Assembly (NCBI GenBank): GCA_012295275.1
Contig: CM022670.1
Location: 30,688,438 to 30,752,437 of the forward strand
From: Chrysomallon squamiferum
Taxonomy: Eukaryota > Mollusca > Gastropoda > Neomphalida > Peltospiridae
Direction of reading: 5' to 3'
Length of the DNA stretch: 64,000 nucleotides
The stretch's first letter is position 1, and every line of letters begins with the position of its first letter. Below are positions 28,145 to 43,367 of this stretch, one piece after another. A program made the translations under genes and the position numbers. The notes below the pieces were generated by a model. The model searched no databases. It was not told where the DNA came from and saw nothing but the letters and a program-made list of their open reading frames with translations.

Positions 28145-31100
28145 AAATATCTATATATGTATGAAACATGTTTGAATATTATTTGATTAATATTTCATTT
28201 TCCTTCTTCTCACTAAATATATCTTTAACTCTCACAGTATCAACCTAATATCAACAATACCATTACCATTTTAGGTTGTTTCACAACGTAAATCCATCTA
28301 GAGCACGACATGCTCATTGTTCATCCACTCTCACCAATAGGAGGCAAACATTACATGTACCAAGATTAGAAAAAAAATACAAAAACTGAATTATCAACAA
28401 AACAGCTTTAAATATTTCAGTATTGAAATAAACACAAATATTTCTTGTCATTCAGAATTACTGACATCGGATCCCAAGAGATTAGAATTTCTCTGTTCAA
28501 AGCTAGTCGTTTGTGGCATTTCGTCAATTCCTCTCTTAGTTCTTCTCAGCCTCTTTATCTAGGAGAGTGCTAACAGTTGGTAACGTTACAGAAAACAACA
28601 GAACTCAAAATGAGATAATAAGTTTGTATATATATTTAATACACAGGGCAAGACCAGTACACACAAAAGGTATCTTAAATAATTAATAACTTTATTTTTC
28701 TCTGTGCTGTTCGAAATATTTTTCTCTGTGTTGGACAAAAGTGTTGTTGATGTACTGATTATAAATATTTGTATTTTTAACTGGTTTATTTGATTAGAAT
28801 TTTGGTTTTGGTATTTTTGTTGTTCATGTTGTTATTTCAGTTATGTTCTTGTCATTTTTTTCTTTATTGTTGATTCTTTATTAACAGGTTTTATTTATAT
28901 GTTTTGCTTAGTTATACTTTAAAAAAAATTGCCACATTAATGTTTTTTATTCGTTTGTTTCAGATAGGCTTCAGTTACCAGTTAATTATTTGAATTTATT
29001 TGGAGTTTGACTGAATAATGTGAGAGGCTAAAAAGAAAAACATGATAAACAGAAACTCGAGAACACATTAACAAAGTTCAAGAAAATATTAAAGTATTGT
29101 TTAATTGCCGCTTAAATAGAAAAAAATCTTCTTTTTAAGAATCAACATCACAAAGTAGCCTAGGTATAACATTATTATTGCTTAAGCCTATTTAGATTGT
29201 AAACCAAATTAGTCTTAAACAAATTAGAAATTTTGCCTTTAAGTAATTATTACTAGTCACATCTTTCTAAATTCAGAATTAATTCATTCTAACATTTTCA
29301 TGTCATCATGACTCTGTAACCATTTTATGTGTTAGTTAATCATATTTATTTATTACTAGACACAGTCAATATCATTTTATCAATAATTATTCAATGTGCA
29401 TATTGCCTGTTTTCAAAGTCGTCCTTTTGTGTTACAGAACTTGCGATATTACGTTACAGCAGAGAGATTCATTAACATTCAGTTCGTCTTTCTTGATTCA
29501 TTTATTATTACAGATATTCAAAATACTGGTGAGATCTTTGTGATTTGGCTTCATGAAATTATCCATGTAAGCAAATTCAAAATCAAATTTATTGCTTTCA
29601 GCATATTCAGAGATATATTCTAAGGTTGTCATGACTTGAAGTCACCAGGGATGTATTATTGTTAGAAAATGTAAAATGACAGCTTTTGTACAAATAAAGA
29701 TCGCTAATTAACAGTCTTTTGGGAATGAATGTTGAGTATTGTTTCCAAGGATTTGAATTCACAAGTATTAATTTAAGTCATTAATACTGTATTATTTTCA
29801 GACTTTTCCTGCATTTGCTTCATTTTGTTTTTCTGGAGATCATTGTTAGCGAAATGGAGGCTGTAAATAGAGTCTGGCTTTATATTTATATCAAGTAAAA
29901 TTAAGAATCTTTCTTTGCTCTATATTCCAGAAGCGTTAATTTTCTCGTTATACTGACTAACACGTATTTACACTAGTAAATAGTAAATTATACTGAGATC
30001 TCTTTAAACATTACTTCACCATGCATCATCTTTTAATTAATTAATTCATTATTTTTTATTTATATTTATATATTTGAAATATTTTTATTTAGAAAATGAT
30101 AGAAAAATATTTATAACTACCGATTTACAGCTATTAAAAGCATTAACCAGTCATATTGCTTTAATAGCAAGTCACTTCCGTTCATTATAAAGGATTGCAT
30201 GTAAATGTCATGAGTCAAACATAGGTAGAGTTTGAGGAAAGATAACAAATTATATACAAGAAAGTATTTAGTTCGTGATATTTATTGCTATCTGTCTGGC
30301 GAATCCTCTTAGCCATGAAGGTCGTTATTGATGTGTTTGTATATTTTTACAGGGATAGTTTCTGGTTTTCATATGCACATACATAGCCAATAAACAAAAC
30401 ATGGAGAACATATGAGTTCAGTCTTATTTCGGTTTTGTTGGGTTGCCAAGTAACAATATTTCAAATTGTAGTTCTGTGAGCATCTTAACTGATTATTCAA
30501 AGTACGTGCAATTGCTGGTCGTGTTGGTGTAGTCATAATGTCTGCAAATGTGATTATAACAGCTCTATGAACTGTTATTTTTGACCGAAAAGTCAATCGT
30601 TCGTGGATTTTTATTGAGTATATTCCAGTATCTTTTAGATTCCAGTCATATTATCGAATTAAAGAGACAATAATGTAAAAAAAGGAATAACACATAAATA
30701 AAAAGATGAAGTTTTTTAACCATGTTATTCTTTAATCTGTTAGTATAATAAGATTTTAATACAAGATTTTGAAGAAATGACTTAAAATAAAATATACTTT
30801 TATTGCAATATGAACGTTTTTTCTTCATATTTAAACTGTTTTAAATATTTATAATGAGATTAAAGGAAATGATGATGTTGATGGAGATAACAGTAATAAA
30901 AAGAATAACAAAATGAACAACTACATTAACAACAATTTTATAAAAACAACAAGGACAGCAACAACAACAGCAACAACAACAACAACAATAATAATAATTA
31001 AAACAAATTATCAATGGTTCATTATTCTAAATCAAAAACCAGCAATATTTTGCAATGGTTTTGGAACCTTCTGTCAAAATATAAACTATGTTCAATGACA

Positions 31101-32672
31101 TTTTCCTACCTTCTCATACCATCATACAAACCCCACATGCAGAAAACTTTCTCACGATTTTTTATAGCTATGAACTGTTTCTTGTTCTTAAGATTGAAGT
31201 ATTCAGACCTTGATGGATGAAAAGATCAAATTAGCATGATTCATTTAGATACATCAGCTTTAACACCTAACTCGGGTAAGAGAGGGATATTTTCTTGTAC
31301 AAACACCTGTTTCCATATCATTAACCTTTTAATCGTATCTCCGTGTCTCCGAGCTGGAAAGTAGCTGTTTTATGTTCTATGATACTGTGTGTGTGCAGAC
31401 ATCCCATCTATCACTAAATTTCAACAAAACAACAATAAACAATTTACTTTAAATGCATAATCAAGCATATCTTCAGTAATAAATGTTCCATTTAGTAAAT
31501 AATTTTTTTTTTTTGTCTGTAAGATAATCACATAAGTGCATTGATTCGTACCTATCTAACTTCTAGACTGTAACGTTTATCGGCTGAAATAACAAAACAT
31601 GAGTACCCTGTCGCAGTTATCATTTACCTGTATTACAACATAAACATATTACTTCGTGTTATAACGTGCTGGTACAGGCTGGAGGTATATTTTGCATACT
31701 ACACACATAAAATTTATCAATTTTGTTCTTGCTACCTATAAATTATATTACCTCTGACTCACCTTGTTAAGGTTGTGGAGGTAACATGGCAGCATTAATT
31801 CATTTGTCTGACAATGACACAAAGCAATAGGTTTGACAAATGATGATGGATGTTATATTTCACTTGGGACCCAGCCAGAGCAATACCATTACAAACTGTC
31901 ACGTTAAAACTGGTAAAAATAAATCGTAGTTGTTGTTCAGAATCTAATTAAAGTGATTTATTTTTAGTCGTATGTTTGTTACATAGGATTATTTTTGTGT
32001 ATGTCTGTCTGACTTATGTGTCTATGTGATCTTGTTGTCATTTTGTTGTTTGATTCTTTGTTCGGAATGTTGTGTTCTTATCTGTTTTGTTTGTTGTTGG
32101 TCTGTGTTTGTTTTTTTAAGTTTTGCGTTACTTTATATGATTTTTTGTTTTTTTGTTATTGTTTTGTTGCTGCTGTTGTTGCTGTTGTTGTTTGTTTGTT
32201 TGTTTTGTTTTATTGTAAACAATATTCAATATACTTCTACATTAATCTAATGTATTTTGAAATATGATGTAAACAAAGCTTCAATAATCACTAGATTATC
32301 AGAACCTAGATAGGTCTTAGGTTAGTATTTCCAAGATAATCATTTTAAATAATTTTAAAATGATATGGAGAAAATAAATTACGAATAAACAATTTTTGAA
32401 TACTGAAACTGCAGAGAGCAAAAACATATGCTTTCTATATTCGTTGTTAAATTTATCTACATTTTCATTCTTAACGTTTTACGACTGTACAGTACTATAT
32501 ATTTATTTGATCTTGGTAACTTAAACTATAGAATGGGAAGAAATATGTTTAGATGATCTAAACCAGACATTAATTTTCGTCCATCGCGACAAAAATAAGG
32601 AATTTGGTTTCGTATAAAGTTAATTCTTAAAACGAAATATAAATAACTTTTCTTTTTAATTTGATTTACTAA

Positions 32673-32730
32673 GCATGTATGTATGTATGTATGTATGTAT
32701 GTATGTATGTATGTATGTATGTATGTATGT
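32673..32730. repeat. (ATGT)n microsatellite
   Basis: About 14 units. 32731-34440 is non-repetitive AT-rich DNA without a supported gene. Confidence 0.9.
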
Positions 32731-34459
32731 TTGTAATTTCGGTGTTTTATGTACATTACTTTCTTTTCTTCTTCACCTGTAAGTATTTACTGAATAGGTC
32801 TGGAGAAGAGAAAGGTATATCCAGACACCTGCAATAAAGTCATACCAGAGATTATAGAAACAGGGCAATTGGCAAATCATCTATCGTAATTTTTCGAAAT
32901 GATAAAGTAGGATATTTCAGCAGCTTATTCATTTTATATTAACAAGAGTTAATAAGGACAGAGTATTTTACTTTTTTTATCGTTTTTCCATCCGAATGTT
33001 TTTCTTTTAGTTTAGTTTCCTGCCGACAGTCACGTGTTTCTTACAATGCATCAAATAGAAATTTATCAACTCATTTTTAAAAGTGTCCTCTTCAGAAAAT
33101 AACTAATTTTCTTTTTAATCTATTTGGCTTTATGGTTTTATTAAAAGAAATTATAAATAACACACCATGTGATCATACGGTGCAGAGCTCTCTAGTCTTT
33201 AATTTCTTAATGGGTCTGGAAAATAATTAAATTTACGTTTCTGTGAAAATTCCATGAAATGTGCTTTACGATCAGCGGGCGAAACACGCTTCTGAAGAGC
33301 AAGGTAGTCTGTATTTTTCATTAGTGATCGCTAGCTCAAAGCTATCGTTGTTATTGGTTATGTAAACGAATCTCAGAATTCTGACATCATCTACAAAAAA
33401 GGAAATTGTTGTTTGTTGAGTTTTCAGGTTATAAATCCATTATTCAGTTATTGTATCAGTCGGGATCTAATAGATCAATTTGTCTCTTTCCTTTGAGTAG
33501 TTAACATTTAATTATCTAATGCGTCGACTTTCAAAAGTTTGGTCTTCTTCGGCTGTCGTAGAACCTATTAATAGAATGAATAATGTAACGTTTGTTCTGT
33601 GTTATTTCGTGTCACCGGGTTTGTGTGTTTATTTCTAATGTTTTTCGTATAAATATTTCCATTTGGAAGTGCAATTAACGAGCATGTACGAAACAGTCAT
33701 GCTTTGCACGACAATCATTTGGAATGCATACATATGGGATATACTTCAATGGATTCCAGAAGGAATGATTAAAATTTAAGATATCCTGTTTTGACGGAAA
33801 CAGAAAATAGATATTTATACTGCGCCACAAGTTAAAAATGTTCAAGGAGATTGAGTAAACAAGGTAACATACACTGCGCGTAAAAGGGGAGACCAGGCGA
33901 CTAAATTATGAATACACAGACGAACAATAATATCGATCGTCGATACTTTAGAGTGCGCTGATATGGTGATTTACACCAAACACGAAGCTATAAAGAAATG
34001 TTCGATACTAATAGCTGAATAATTATAACTATCCAGGTGTTAGTGATCTCTCTGTAAATCAAACTAATTTGGTAAAAACACCCTAAAAGTATGTCCGCAT
34101 ACTGATACATTCAGAGAGATAGAGAGAGACTGACAGACAAACAAACAGACAGACAAAAAGAGATACAGTTATATATATATACATTCAGACAATGATGACA
34201 TATAATACAGTTGGTTTTTTTTCACACATGGGTATTTAAAGAATTCTTTGTTGCACTAACTCTTGTCATGAACAACATAAACTGTATTTCCATTTAGTTA
34301 TCAATTTATGTTCAGGACATACTTACAAGCTTTATGTAGTATGTATAATTTATTAATTACTGACAAACTATTCGTTATACTATAGTTTATTCTAAGCTAA
34401 AAATAGAAATACATCTATTTTATATACATTCATACATATGCAGACACAGACACACACAC

Positions 34460-34504
<45 letters not shown>

Positions 34505-34804
34505 CGAGGTTTTACAGTCATAAAAAATCCTTGATTATGTTTGATAAAACTAAATACATATATACATGCAAATATACAGACATACTAGAGTGCGCGCGTG
34601 TGTGTGTATGTAAAAAATCATAACAATTCTACCAGGTATTTATTTAAATAATTTCGGCTGTATCCTTTGTATTTCTTCTATAACCAGGTTTTTTTGTCTA
34701 AAAATGTCCATCTGTCACACTATATTCAAATAACTGTTCATTTTTTAAATGAATAAATCAATAAATATACAAATAAACAAACAAGCTAACTAACTAACTA
34801 ACAT

Positions 34805-34852
<48 letters not shown>
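34460..34852. repeat. (TA)n and (ATAG)n tracts
   Basis: (TA)n at 34460-34495 and (ATAG)n at 34804-34852 in AT-rich DNA. Confidence 0.9.
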
Positions 34853-34853
<1 letters not shown>

Positions 34854-35356
34854 CAGAGGATAAATTAATCAATGAATAAATAAATAAGATGAACAAAATA
34901 AAACAAACTAAAAACAAATTTATTATTTTATATTTTACAAATATATAGCTTTCAATAATATTAAAGTTTTAATTACTTTTTATATCAATGTATTATAATT
35001 CTACGGAGCTGACGTTTTTCATTTTGTTTTTTGTTTATTTGCTCTTTATACCATCAACATTTTATATACGTTGTCATCAGCACTGTTTTCAACGCTACGC
35101 CTAAGTCAGTACAATGAGAAATCAAATATAAATGAAACAACCGTTATTGCTTAACGATGATGAACTGCAAGCTATATAATGTTGTTATTTCACACGACAA
35201 TTGATCGACTTTATCATTTAGTGCCCTAGTGTACTAGCAAAGTACGCATTGCATTGGGTCGCGATGTATACAGAACAGACAAAAAGCTCCTGAATATTGT
35301 TACTCTGATATTGGTAGACTGTAACAACACAGGAATTTTTTTGTTATAATGTAGTT

Positions 35357-35713
35357 TGAAAAAAAAAAAAAAAAAAAATCCATAGAATACTAATAAATTA
35401 TTACTCATATTGTACGATACTTTGATACAGGGCATGTTTTCTCTATAATGTAATTACTGAAAAGAAACCCACCAAAAAAACCCACCTCTTTTCCACAATT
35501 TTTTATATTACTCAACTACACGTTGAAAAGCTATCAACACATAACCGGTAAAACAAAATCAAAAGAAAAGCATTAATGTATGTTTTTGTAATAGTACAAT
35601 GTTGAAGGAATAATGTCTACGTTAACGACAATGTGACAAAACTGTTTTAACACGAATGAAAAGTTAATGTCATGCTAATCGAAGTTACTGCTTATATATA
35701 TACAAACACACAC

Positions 35714-35761
<48 letters not shown>

Positions 35762-36579
35762 CAAGGCAAAAAACTTCCCTCTAACACAAACATGAATAAA
35801 AAAAATAAAAATAAAAATAAACTTATAGAGAAAACCTAACAAAACAATTCATATAACTGAGGTTTCACTTTTACCATGTACCATGTGTACATTTTTAAAA
35901 CCAGTGTTACTGGATAGTTGACAGATGTGCCGAATGTGATGACAGTAATGTTCCTTGCCAGGTTCACTGATATTACAGCAACACATCACTTAACTTATTA
36001 TAAATCACAGTAAAAATATTTCCCTAACTAATGGAAATCAGGCAGTTTATTTAGCTGAAAAGTAAATACCAAAGGACAGATCACGAGAGAAAATATCACA
36101 GCAAGTGTATCGAAAAGCTCAGCAATTGTGTTTGAATATTAGTTGCTTTTTTGCACTGATACCACCACTCTTTGAACAAGAAATGTTCTCTTCTGATACA
36201 TATCAGAAATAAACATTACCGAATGTAATAAATTACTAATGAATGACGTTATTATTCATCTATCATACTTAGGTGGGTTTTTTAGCAATGCAAAATAAAA
36301 GAATATTTATTTATTTATTTATTTATTTATTGTATTGTGTGTCTCCCTGTATACATGGACACACACAAACATATGCACCAATAGAGACACATGCAAACGT
36401 CATTGTCTGGTTTGTATTTATTCTATTATCCTCCACCAACGTGCATGGTGTTGCTGGGAATTTTTCATTAACAATTAAAAATGAGGATTGTCTCAGAAAT
36501 TCTTTGTATCTTATTAATAATGCATATTTTTTTCATTTTATGTAAATTATGACTATATTCAGAAAATTCACAAACACAT

Positions 36580-36617
<38 letters not shown>

Positions 36618-36881
36618 TTTTTATATAATTAAAATGCTTATTTTTAAAATGCAGCAGAATTCTCATAACCCAATCTTACGATCCCTTGGGCTTAACTGAA
36701 TACAAAAAATAATAATAATAATAAATAAAAATTTCTTAACGCCTTTGGATATTTGGCTGCATCATCGCTGTAAGTATTACTTATAATGACATTCCATTTA
36801 AATTTCTTTTTTGTCGAGTATGTTTCCAAATAATGTTTTTGCACGTACAGAACTATATGTTTTTTTTTTTTTTTTTTTTTT
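35357..36881. repeat. Cluster of short tracts upstream of TRPA1
   Basis: Poly(A) 35357-35378, (CA)n 35716-35753, (ATTT)n 36304-36331, (CA)n 36584-36616 and poly(T) 36860-36881; no gene seen between them. Confidence 0.85.
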
Positions 36882-36949
36882 GTTCCATCCATTCCAGCTG
36901 CACTTCGGACATGATCCGTATAAGCAAACTGTCACTAATTATTCAGACA

Positions 36950-37325
36950 AATCTATGACAGCCGAGGTTTATACGCCATGGCAACACTGATTTGATAAAG
37001 CGATTATAAAAGCAAACATCTAGATATCCTTGACATTCAAATAATTTTAAGCAGACACTGTGAGAAGTTGTATATTTCTCAAAATTTAATGAGAAAAGAG
37101 AATAAGAAAAAATAATAGTCATGCAAAATTTATCATTTCGAACCAACCCATATGAATATCTTTTGACACAACGCTTTACAGCCTGTTGAAACACACTTTG
37201 ACCTGGCACAATTAACTGCAGCGTCGCACAAAAATACATGCAGGTTATATTAACGGCGGCTTGTCGAAGCGGGGCCTACCGCCAGGCCAGAGAAGAAACG
37301 TTTACTTTATCGTTGAGCTTTCGGA
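36950..37325 (+). promoter_or_regulatory. Putative TRPA1 promoter / 5' UTR
   Basis: The 120 bp before the ATG are unusually GC-rich for this window (gcggggcctaccgcc near 37269). A TATAAAA string lies at 37005-37011. No experimental or conserved core-promoter evidence is visible; this is placed by position only. Confidence 0.2.
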
Positions 37326-37562
37326 ATGGATAAATTGTTACAAGGTTTGAAGCATACGGATGATTCACAAAAAAGGGAGTGTTCACTGCTCTGCTCTTTC
37401 CCCGACCCAGGCGACAGGGAGGAAGGAGGGAGGCTAAGTGTCAAGAGAGGTAACAGACGCTTTAGAAGAAAGTTCAGCAAAAGTTCGCAAAAGTCAGATG
37501 AAAATAATATCAGTCTCAGTGTTTTCTGTTTACTTCAAGAAAGTCCTTACCACATCATTCAG
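37326..37562 (+). CDS. TRPA1: TRPA1 exon 1 (N-terminal leader, residues 1-79)
   Basis: Starts at ATG 37326 and ends CAG|gtaagt in phase 0. The 79 residues include a strongly basic stretch (KRGNRRFRRKFSK) and end in an ESPYHIIQ segment that, joined to exon 2, resembles the ESPYR..LxAAxxGN start of the ankyrin domain in insect TRPA1. The sequence is much more GC-rich than its surroundings. There is no signal peptide, as expected for a channel with a cytosolic N-terminus. Confidence 0.85.
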
Positions 37563-40173
37563 GTAAGTCATTTGTACAAAATAACAAAATCATTTATATA
37601 AAATATCTTAAGTTATCAGTATAAATACCGTAAGTTATCTATATAAAGTATCATAAATATCTGTATAAAACACCATGTCATTTCGATAAAATAGCGTAAG
37701 TCATTTTGCATAAACTGCTATAAATCATCTATAGAAAAGACCGTATGTCATCTCTCTAAAATAGTTACGTAATTTGTAATGATTATTATTAAATTACAAG
37801 TATTAGCTTTTTTAACTTTTCACTATGTAGAGAGACAGTGAAAAAAGGAGATCATAATATTATTAACAAACACACAAAAGAAACAACATTGTAACCTGAC
37901 TGTGGTTATATATAAATTACATAGCGTGATGTTACTATTTAGACATTTGCGTAAGCTTTCTGATTTATCAGATGTATTAATCGATAGTTAAATTATGTGT
38001 TTTTAACATCAGTGTACTGATGAAAATAATTTTTAGAAAAGTAATAGTAATATGAGCGCATCTGAAAGACTCTTTACTTCGTTGGGTCACAAGTTAAGAT
38101 AAACAAAATATAGTGGGAGAAAAAAAAAGAGTGGCTAATAAATAACTGAGTTTAGATCGTAAATCTTGCTTGCTTGTAACACTAGGCTTTTACATTAGCG
38201 AGACTGGTACTTTAGCAACGTGAATTACATAGTTATTTTTTTTAAAGGAATGCGGTCCTTGATTTGTCATTATAACATACTTTTTATTAAGCTGGCAAAT
38301 ATGTTGATTTAGTTTTTATGTACAAGTGTTTTAATCTAAACTGTGTAGGCATGTGTATATGTGTGTTTGCGTGTGTGTATAAGTGTGTGTGTATATGTGT
38401 TGTTTATGTGTGTATCATCGTCCCAGATGAGATAAATATACAACAAAGGACAAAAGAAACTCAACAATTATCTTATTTTCTTACAAAGATGACATGCAAT
38501 ATATAATGTATTATAAGGTTGCTAAAAAGAACGGTAGAAAATCTTTCGTTCTGTTATGATTCAAGAATAGTTTATAAAGTCTGATAAAAGCAAAATGAGA
38601 TCATCTAAAGCGGAGTTAACCAGATTCCGTGTTCTTCTTTTAATGATTCACATACCATTGATCATACCCAGCAATTACTCTCGTTAACAAGTAACAGCTG
38701 ATAACAATTAGCATCATGTTGTCAAAACTACAAGCCAACATCCTGTAATAATAATTTTTCCACATCGCTCAAACACGTCCGTTTTGTACTCGGGAAAACC
38801 TCTGTGTAAAAGCAACCTGCTAATACTGACGGTGTTTTACAACCTGGGTTAGGTTGCAGTTTTTATTTTCATGTCTAGAGATTAGAAAAGCAGACAAACA
38901 TCTCAAGTTATTGCTCCACACGTTCAACCATGTTTTACTTTATTTTTTCTATGATGATTATTCTTGTGATTAAACGTTCCGATTACTTTCTGCTGCAGGC
39001 CTTAATCTTCATTTAGGATGTTACAGTTTTCGTATTACTTCGTCGTAATCATTCATATACTTAACAAATGGAATGTTGCGCGTCGTATACTGCTCTTCTT
39101 AAGCTAGTATGGATTACACTTATTAATTTTGATTTCTGTTTTTATCGGGTATTCATTTCAGTCTGCTTTTTATAATAATTTCAGACTGATATCGAATTTT
39201 TAAAAATATTTCTTTCTTTAGATCTTGATAGCTTTCAAACACTTAATCCGTTTAACTATTCTCTATATCGTGTTTCTTTTCTGCAGTTATGGTTCAGTGA
39301 TCTTACATATTAACAGACTTGGCTAGTCGTTGAAATATTCATGTGATATTCAAATCTTGCAAACGCGCAGACTATTTTCTTACTTTAAAAAAATATTATA
39401 TTATTTGTCAGTCTTGTATTATAATGCCGTGTGTATTCTCTCTGATAGCAATGTATAATTTTTAATATTATTATTATAAACATAAGCAACTAAATAATAA
39501 TTGGTTTGAAGATGATCGGTAAATTCCTTAATACACGAATAAACCTTAACACAAACTTTTAACTGGTATAAACCGCCGCCAGTGCTCTCAACAGTATAGT
39601 GCTACAATATATTTACCTTGCGATTTAATAGTTTTCTTTCAAAATTTAATATTATTTTATTTATTGTTAGTTTTATTAAAGACTATTTTTCCTGAGAAAA
39701 TTATATTAACTCTCACTAAAACTATTTGAAACATGAATACTGATTTTTTCTATTATTATTATTATGTATTGAATTTATTAAGAGCTGATACTTATAGAAT
39801 AAATGAAACCTTTTTTCGCTACTGCTCGTGTAGAAATTACAGGATTGTAAGTGGTAAATGTGATATCAAATCGACTGACTGAGAAATCGCACTGGATTAC
39901 CTTTCTTAATTTGCTAGCTAGCGTTTAACGTCTGAGGCGTTGGTAGAATTGCTCGCGGCTTGTGTGTGTGTGTGTGTTTGTGTTTGTGTGTTTGTGTGTG
40001 TGTGTTTGTTTGTGTGTGTGTTTTAGCTGTTAAACAATTATTATATTCTATATAAGTGCGTTTAGGTATGTGTGTATGTGTGTGTGTCTATGTGTGTGTG
40101 AGTATATGGATAGATGGAAGGATGGATGAATGTATTCTTATTAGTTCATTCTTATAGCTATATCGTTAAATTC

Positions 40174-40215
<42 letters not shown>

Positions 40216-43200
40216 TAATAATAATCTGAGATGATGCTGTTTCTTCCATTTAGCTTTGCATTTCTTTAATGTAATTGCAGTCAACACGCCACTGAATGAA
40301 GTATTCTGAAACATTGGAGAGAATCTGAGAATTGTGATTAGTAATCTAGCTGTTTACTAAGAAAAACTTAACGAAACGAAAAAAGATAGAAAAAAACATG
40401 ACTTATTAAAAGAAAACCTCCATTACTAAATATGAAAAATAACTACTCCTTCCATCGTTTATTATAAAAGCTATAGAATTTAATTATTTATTACTACCAT
40501 CTAATTCTAATTTACTTCTGTGTCTGCGTCTCTTTAGTTTTAGTGTTTTATTTTTTTTTGTTTTATATCTCGAAAACGCGGCAGCGCTTGTGCGCGCACA
40601 CACACACACACACATACACTCACATCTAAATATATCTTCATCTGTCAATCGCCTATGTATTTCGTAGCAGCGGCCGAACTTGAATTTCAGCAAAGGGACG
40701 GGTGCCATATTCCTAGTGAATGTAGCTTACAAGGTAAATTGTGTTTTAATGTAATTCTAGAAAGAAATATCGCCCCACTTGTAATCTTACTTGGAGCCTT
40801 ATCTTTGATGGGTTGTTAACGAAACACAACAGCTCGTTTTCGCAACTGACGCTTCAGTAACTCAAAATCTGTCACATTTTTGTAATACCTTCCAAATACT
40901 GACATTCATTTAATGGTTTCTAGCCTTCTGTTGTTCATTTATATATATGTTTTCTGTTGTAATTTACAGAATCACCCTTTACGTATTTGATTAATATAAA
41001 TTTACATAAGAAGGAAATGTCGGCCCATCCTCAATTTAAAAGAAAGAAAGAAAAAAAGAAGAACATTTCTTTCTTTCTTTCTTTTTAATTTTTAATTTTG
41101 TTTTCATTCCGGCCAATTTTTCTTGAAAGTTGCACCCACTATATTGATCACGTTCCATCTTTCCTGACATCCCATATTCTCTCCCATCTTTCAGAATACT
41201 TCATTCAGTGGTGTCTTGACCGCAATTACATTACAGACATGTAAAGCTAAATGAAAGAAACATTGAAACTGTTAGTGGATAAAATAATTTAACTACTTCA
41301 ATGACTCCAGAAAGGAATTAGTATTTCTGAATCACCTGAAGTGTACATTTTATGATAGCTGGTGTATGGAATCGTTAGTTAGGTATAAACAATTATAATA
41401 AATTAAATGAAAGTATGTTAGGGAGAACACTCTTTTCAATCTATCAGAAAGCGCACTTTCATAAAAAGTAATCCATTCTTTGTTCATATTATTTAGGTAA
41501 AAGAAAAAATGTCCGGGTACAGAAAAAGTAATATTAATATCTGATTGATTCTTCATTCAGACTGTAGAGGTAAAAGAAGAGTACTCTCGTGTTTGAAAAA
41601 GAGTAGTACGTAATGTAGGTTACTTTATAGTAAACTTTAAAACAGAGTTCAGATCATCCACCATTCTTGGTTTTTAGTTGATATGGTTACTAATGGGAGT
41701 AGGTTATTTACTCATCAAGCTTTAATGACACACACAAAACAAAACAACAATGATTTCCCACAGACAATGAAAAAAACACAGAACTTCAAGATAAAAAATA
41801 AAATCCACAGATACATTTTCATCTTCCCACTGAATGAATTTACAAACAATTTAGTGGACCAAAAGGTGACGTTTATTACGAGATTTTGGTAAACAGAGTA
41901 TGGCACAACCATCATGAATACTGATAATAATGCCTAGTTAAGTAACTCTACGCTACACGTCGAAGTCCATTCAGATACAGGTTTTACAAGTTCGTGTTAC
42001 TATAATGCCGCTGTACGCGAAAAAACACCAGGGAAAAAGCAATACGTCAAAACGTCATAAAAAATGTGTTCAGACATTGTTTACATCGCAGCAAAGCACA
42101 GATTACGGATAACGAGATGGAGATAGTAGTACAGGTAAATGTGTTTATTTTCACTGATTAAAATAGTTAATATTATTTTTAGGAATTTTTATTGTTTTCT
42201 AAATTTATTTTTATCTATTTCAGAAATTTTAAACGTTTAAAAATTACCTTTCAAAATTTAGTGTAATATTTAATGTGTTTCTAGATTTATATTTACCATT
42301 TATGCAGACTAAAATTATTTATTAAAATATAATTATTTTTAATAATATTTTCAAGAGTTACTCAGATTTAAATTTAAAGTAAGCCTAACTTTTAGGATAT
42401 AAATTAATATTTAATTGGTTTTGTAAATGTTTTGGTTACTCCTATTTGTTACGAATTATGCTAATTTAGGACTTATATTTATTATTTTTTAAATCATATT
42501 TAATAGAAATTTATCATTAATGATGTACTGAAATGGCTGCTTCAAGAATTAAGCCGATTTATAACTTAAATATAATTTTGCAGTTTAAAGTAACATTTAA
42601 TGAAAATGCTTAAATGGAATTTGTAAAAAAAGAGCAACAAACACAAAACACAACATTTTCTATTTGGAATATTTAAAAACAAGCAAACAAACAAACAGAT
42701 AATAAATAAACAAACAAATAAATACATAAATAAATAAATAAATAAATAAGTACAATAAAGTAATGTTGAAATGAAATTAGTTGACTGTAAAGGACAAATC
42801 ATGGACTATGGGACATATAATTCAAAGTAGGTGTTTAACGGAAATTTACTTACGGTAAACTATTGTAAATATAAAAAATATACGTAAATATAAAACCTTT
42901 AAATCAATATAAATATAATTCTTTAAAGCGTAAAAAAGGTACATTAGATGTAAGGGATTTATTTGAATTGTATCTGACATTAAATGATAAACAACAGATT
43001 TATAAGCATCAGACAATGAAAATATAATAAGTCTGGGGATTTTCGACAGTTTATTTTTTCAATACAATGATGTATTGGTCGCTTTGACCCACCGAAAACT
43101 AGTGGAAATATAGAACTTCCTAGAGTTAATCTTAAAATGTCTTCAAAAAACAAAAACAAAAAATGCTATAAAAATAATGTTTTTAAAAAAGGGTAAATTT

Positions 43201-43310
43201 CTGATAACTTTTTCAGGTTGATTTATTCACATTTTTATAGATTTGGCAGAAATCAGTTTTAAATAATTTTTATAATCAACCATTAAATGATCAGTCTGAC
43301 ACATGTTAAC

Positions 43311-43367
<57 letters not shown>

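Noticed and set aside
36943-37239. 98-codon minus-strand frame directly upstream of TRPA1 exon 1
   Set aside because: No recognisable domain and it covers the likely TRPA1 promoter/5' UTR; length alone is not sufficient evidence.
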